7,781 nt of DNA from Rhodospirillaceae bacterium. GTDB lineage: Bacteria; Pseudomonadota; Alphaproteobacteria; Rhodospirillales; Magnetovibrionaceae. Position numbers and translations under genes: made by a program. The stretch lies in the NCBI GenBank assembly GCA_002732845.1, contig NVSZ01000001.1, positions 11,673-19,453 on the forward strand, read 5' to 3'. How positions within the stretch are numbered: position 1 is the stretch's first letter; each line of letters begins with the position of its first letter. Below, piece after piece: positions 7,407-7,781 of the stretch. Below the pieces are notes generated by a model, which saw only the letters and a program-made list of their open reading frames with translations, ran no database searches and was not told the origin of the DNA.

Positions 7407-7480
7407 TTGTTTTAAATCTGCATAACTTATCAATCACTTGCTTTTTAGGGTGTCTTTTTACTTGTATTAAAGGACCCGTG
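7407..7480. other. AT-rich intergenic stretch without a recognised gene
   Basis: Seventy-four AT-rich bases between the membrane protein and the kinase relic. Runs of T (around 7442-7446 and 7455-7459) are present but not preceded by a GC-rich hairpin, so no terminator is called. A GTG at 7478 behind AAAGGA could open a 39-codon frame running into the relic; it is more likely chance than a gene. Confidence 0.4.
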
Positions 7481-7635
7481 CTAGATTTCAGAACCAGCAG
7501 CGCTGCGGGCATCCCCGGAACCGACATTGGTCTAAACAACTTGTTGAATTACAAGGCGGCAATATCAATTTTAAAAGTACCGATCGTAAAGGTATAGCAT
7601 TCGCGGTGTCTCTGTTGATCAAGCCACCTAATTAA
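7481..7635 (+). pseudogene. Relic of a sensor histidine kinase C-terminal ATPase (HATPase_c) domain, frameshifted
   Basis: Two reading frames read one after the other recreate the end of a histidine kinase ATPase domain. In the first frame, 7481-7534 encodes LDFRTSSAAGIPGTDIGL, matching the F-box to G2-box region in which kinases usually have GTGIGL; Asp replaces the middle Gly. In a different frame, 7531-7635 encodes SKQLVELQGGNINFKSTD, then RKGIAFAVSLLIKPPN and a TAA. This matches the usual kinase ending (S-K-x-L-V-E-L-x-G-G-x-I, a strand, K-G-x-x-F-x-V-x-L). Between them the two residues normally following GTGIGL are missing. The dimerisation domain, N-box and G1-box are absent upstream, so the piece is truncated at its 5' end as well as frameshifted. 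The match rests on recognised family motifs, with no search run. Five prime limits are approximate. Confidence 0.62.
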
Positions 7636-7660
7636 CGGCAAACCTTCCAAATTCTGGACG

Positions 7661-7666
7661 AGAAGG
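7661..7666 (+). promoter_or_regulatory. Ribosome binding site AGAAGG for the gene at the right edge
   Basis: AGAAGG lies 5 nt before the ATG at 7672 and supports that start for a gene that is otherwise too short in this window to judge by coding potential. Confidence 0.55.
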
Positions 7667-7671
7667 CAAAC

Positions 7672-7781
7672 ATGATTTTTTTACATTGGAAAACCTCTAT
7701 CCTTCTGGTTGTGATTTCGACGTGTTTAATGGTGGGGGCTATAATTTATTCCTTCCAATTGGGCAAAAGCATGAGCGAACG
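7672..7781 (+). CDS. N-terminus of a membrane-anchored protein (partial, off the right edge)
   Basis: An open frame of 36 codons from ATG 7672 to the window end. It begins MIFLHWKTSILLVVISTC and continues through a hydrophobic segment to about residue 27 (LMVGAIIYSF), then becomes polar (QLGKSMSE). This looks like an uncleaved signal anchor or first transmembrane helix, as at the N-terminus of sensor kinases, chemotaxis receptors or cyclases. No domain is visible, so the function is not assigned. The start is supported by AGAAGG 5 nt upstream. It follows the kinase relic by 36 nt, on the same strand. Confidence 0.6.
   Translation, partial: MIFLHWKTSILLVVISTCLMVGAIIYSFQLGKSMSE

Noticed and set aside
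7407..7480. T-rich stretches after the membrane protein as a rho-independent terminator
   Set aside because: No GC-rich stem precedes the T runs.
7478..7597. A GTG-initiated 39-codon frame with AAAGGA upstream, possibly a small protein
   Set aside because: Its kinase-like part breaks off exactly where a second frame takes over the same domain, so a frameshifted relic explains it better than a new small gene.

Overview
The window looks like a chromosomal piece of an alphaproteobacterium, probably Rhodospirillales-like. That is inferred from moderate GC, densely packed genes and the look of the LPS-type glycosyltransferases, and no taxonomic marker is present. It holds seven complete genes, one gene cut at each end, and a short decayed gene relic. 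No tRNA, rRNA, CRISPR array, insertion sequence or phage gene was seen.

Left part, minus strand (positions 5250 down to 1): five genes read in one direction with almost no gaps. They are a GT9 heptosyltransferase-like protein, a GT2 WaaE/KdtX-like glycosyltransferase, a GT4 glycosyltransferase, an AsnB-type glutamine-dependent asparagine synthetase/amidotransferase, and a class II dihydroorotase (pyrC) cut by the left edge. The first four junctions are an ATGA overlap, a TAAGATG gap of 1 nt, a TAATG overlap and a 23-nt gap, so the block is very probably one operon. The three glycosyltransferases fit assembly of an LPS core or another surface glycan. The amidotransferase could amidate a sugar acid in that glycan or simply make asparagine. 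pyrC is a pyrimidine biosynthesis gene riding at the end.

Middle (5251-5370): a divergent intergenic region that should carry promoters for both directions, although no convincing box pair was found.

Right part, plus strand (5371 onward): a YgfZ/GcvT-like folate-binding protein linked to Fe-S enzyme maintenance overlaps by 1 nt (TGATG) with a class I SAM-dependent methyltransferase. A small three-helix membrane protein of unknown function follows, with its own Shine-Dalgarno.

Far right (7407-7671): a 265-nt stretch with no intact gene. It contains a relic of the C-terminal ATPase domain of a sensor histidine kinase, split over two reading frames. After it begins a membrane-anchored protein cut by the right edge.

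The window is mostly ordinary housekeeping and envelope biosynthesis. The points worth a second look are the hidden kinase relic, the amidotransferase coupled to glycosyltransferases, and the methyltransferase coupled to ygfZ.
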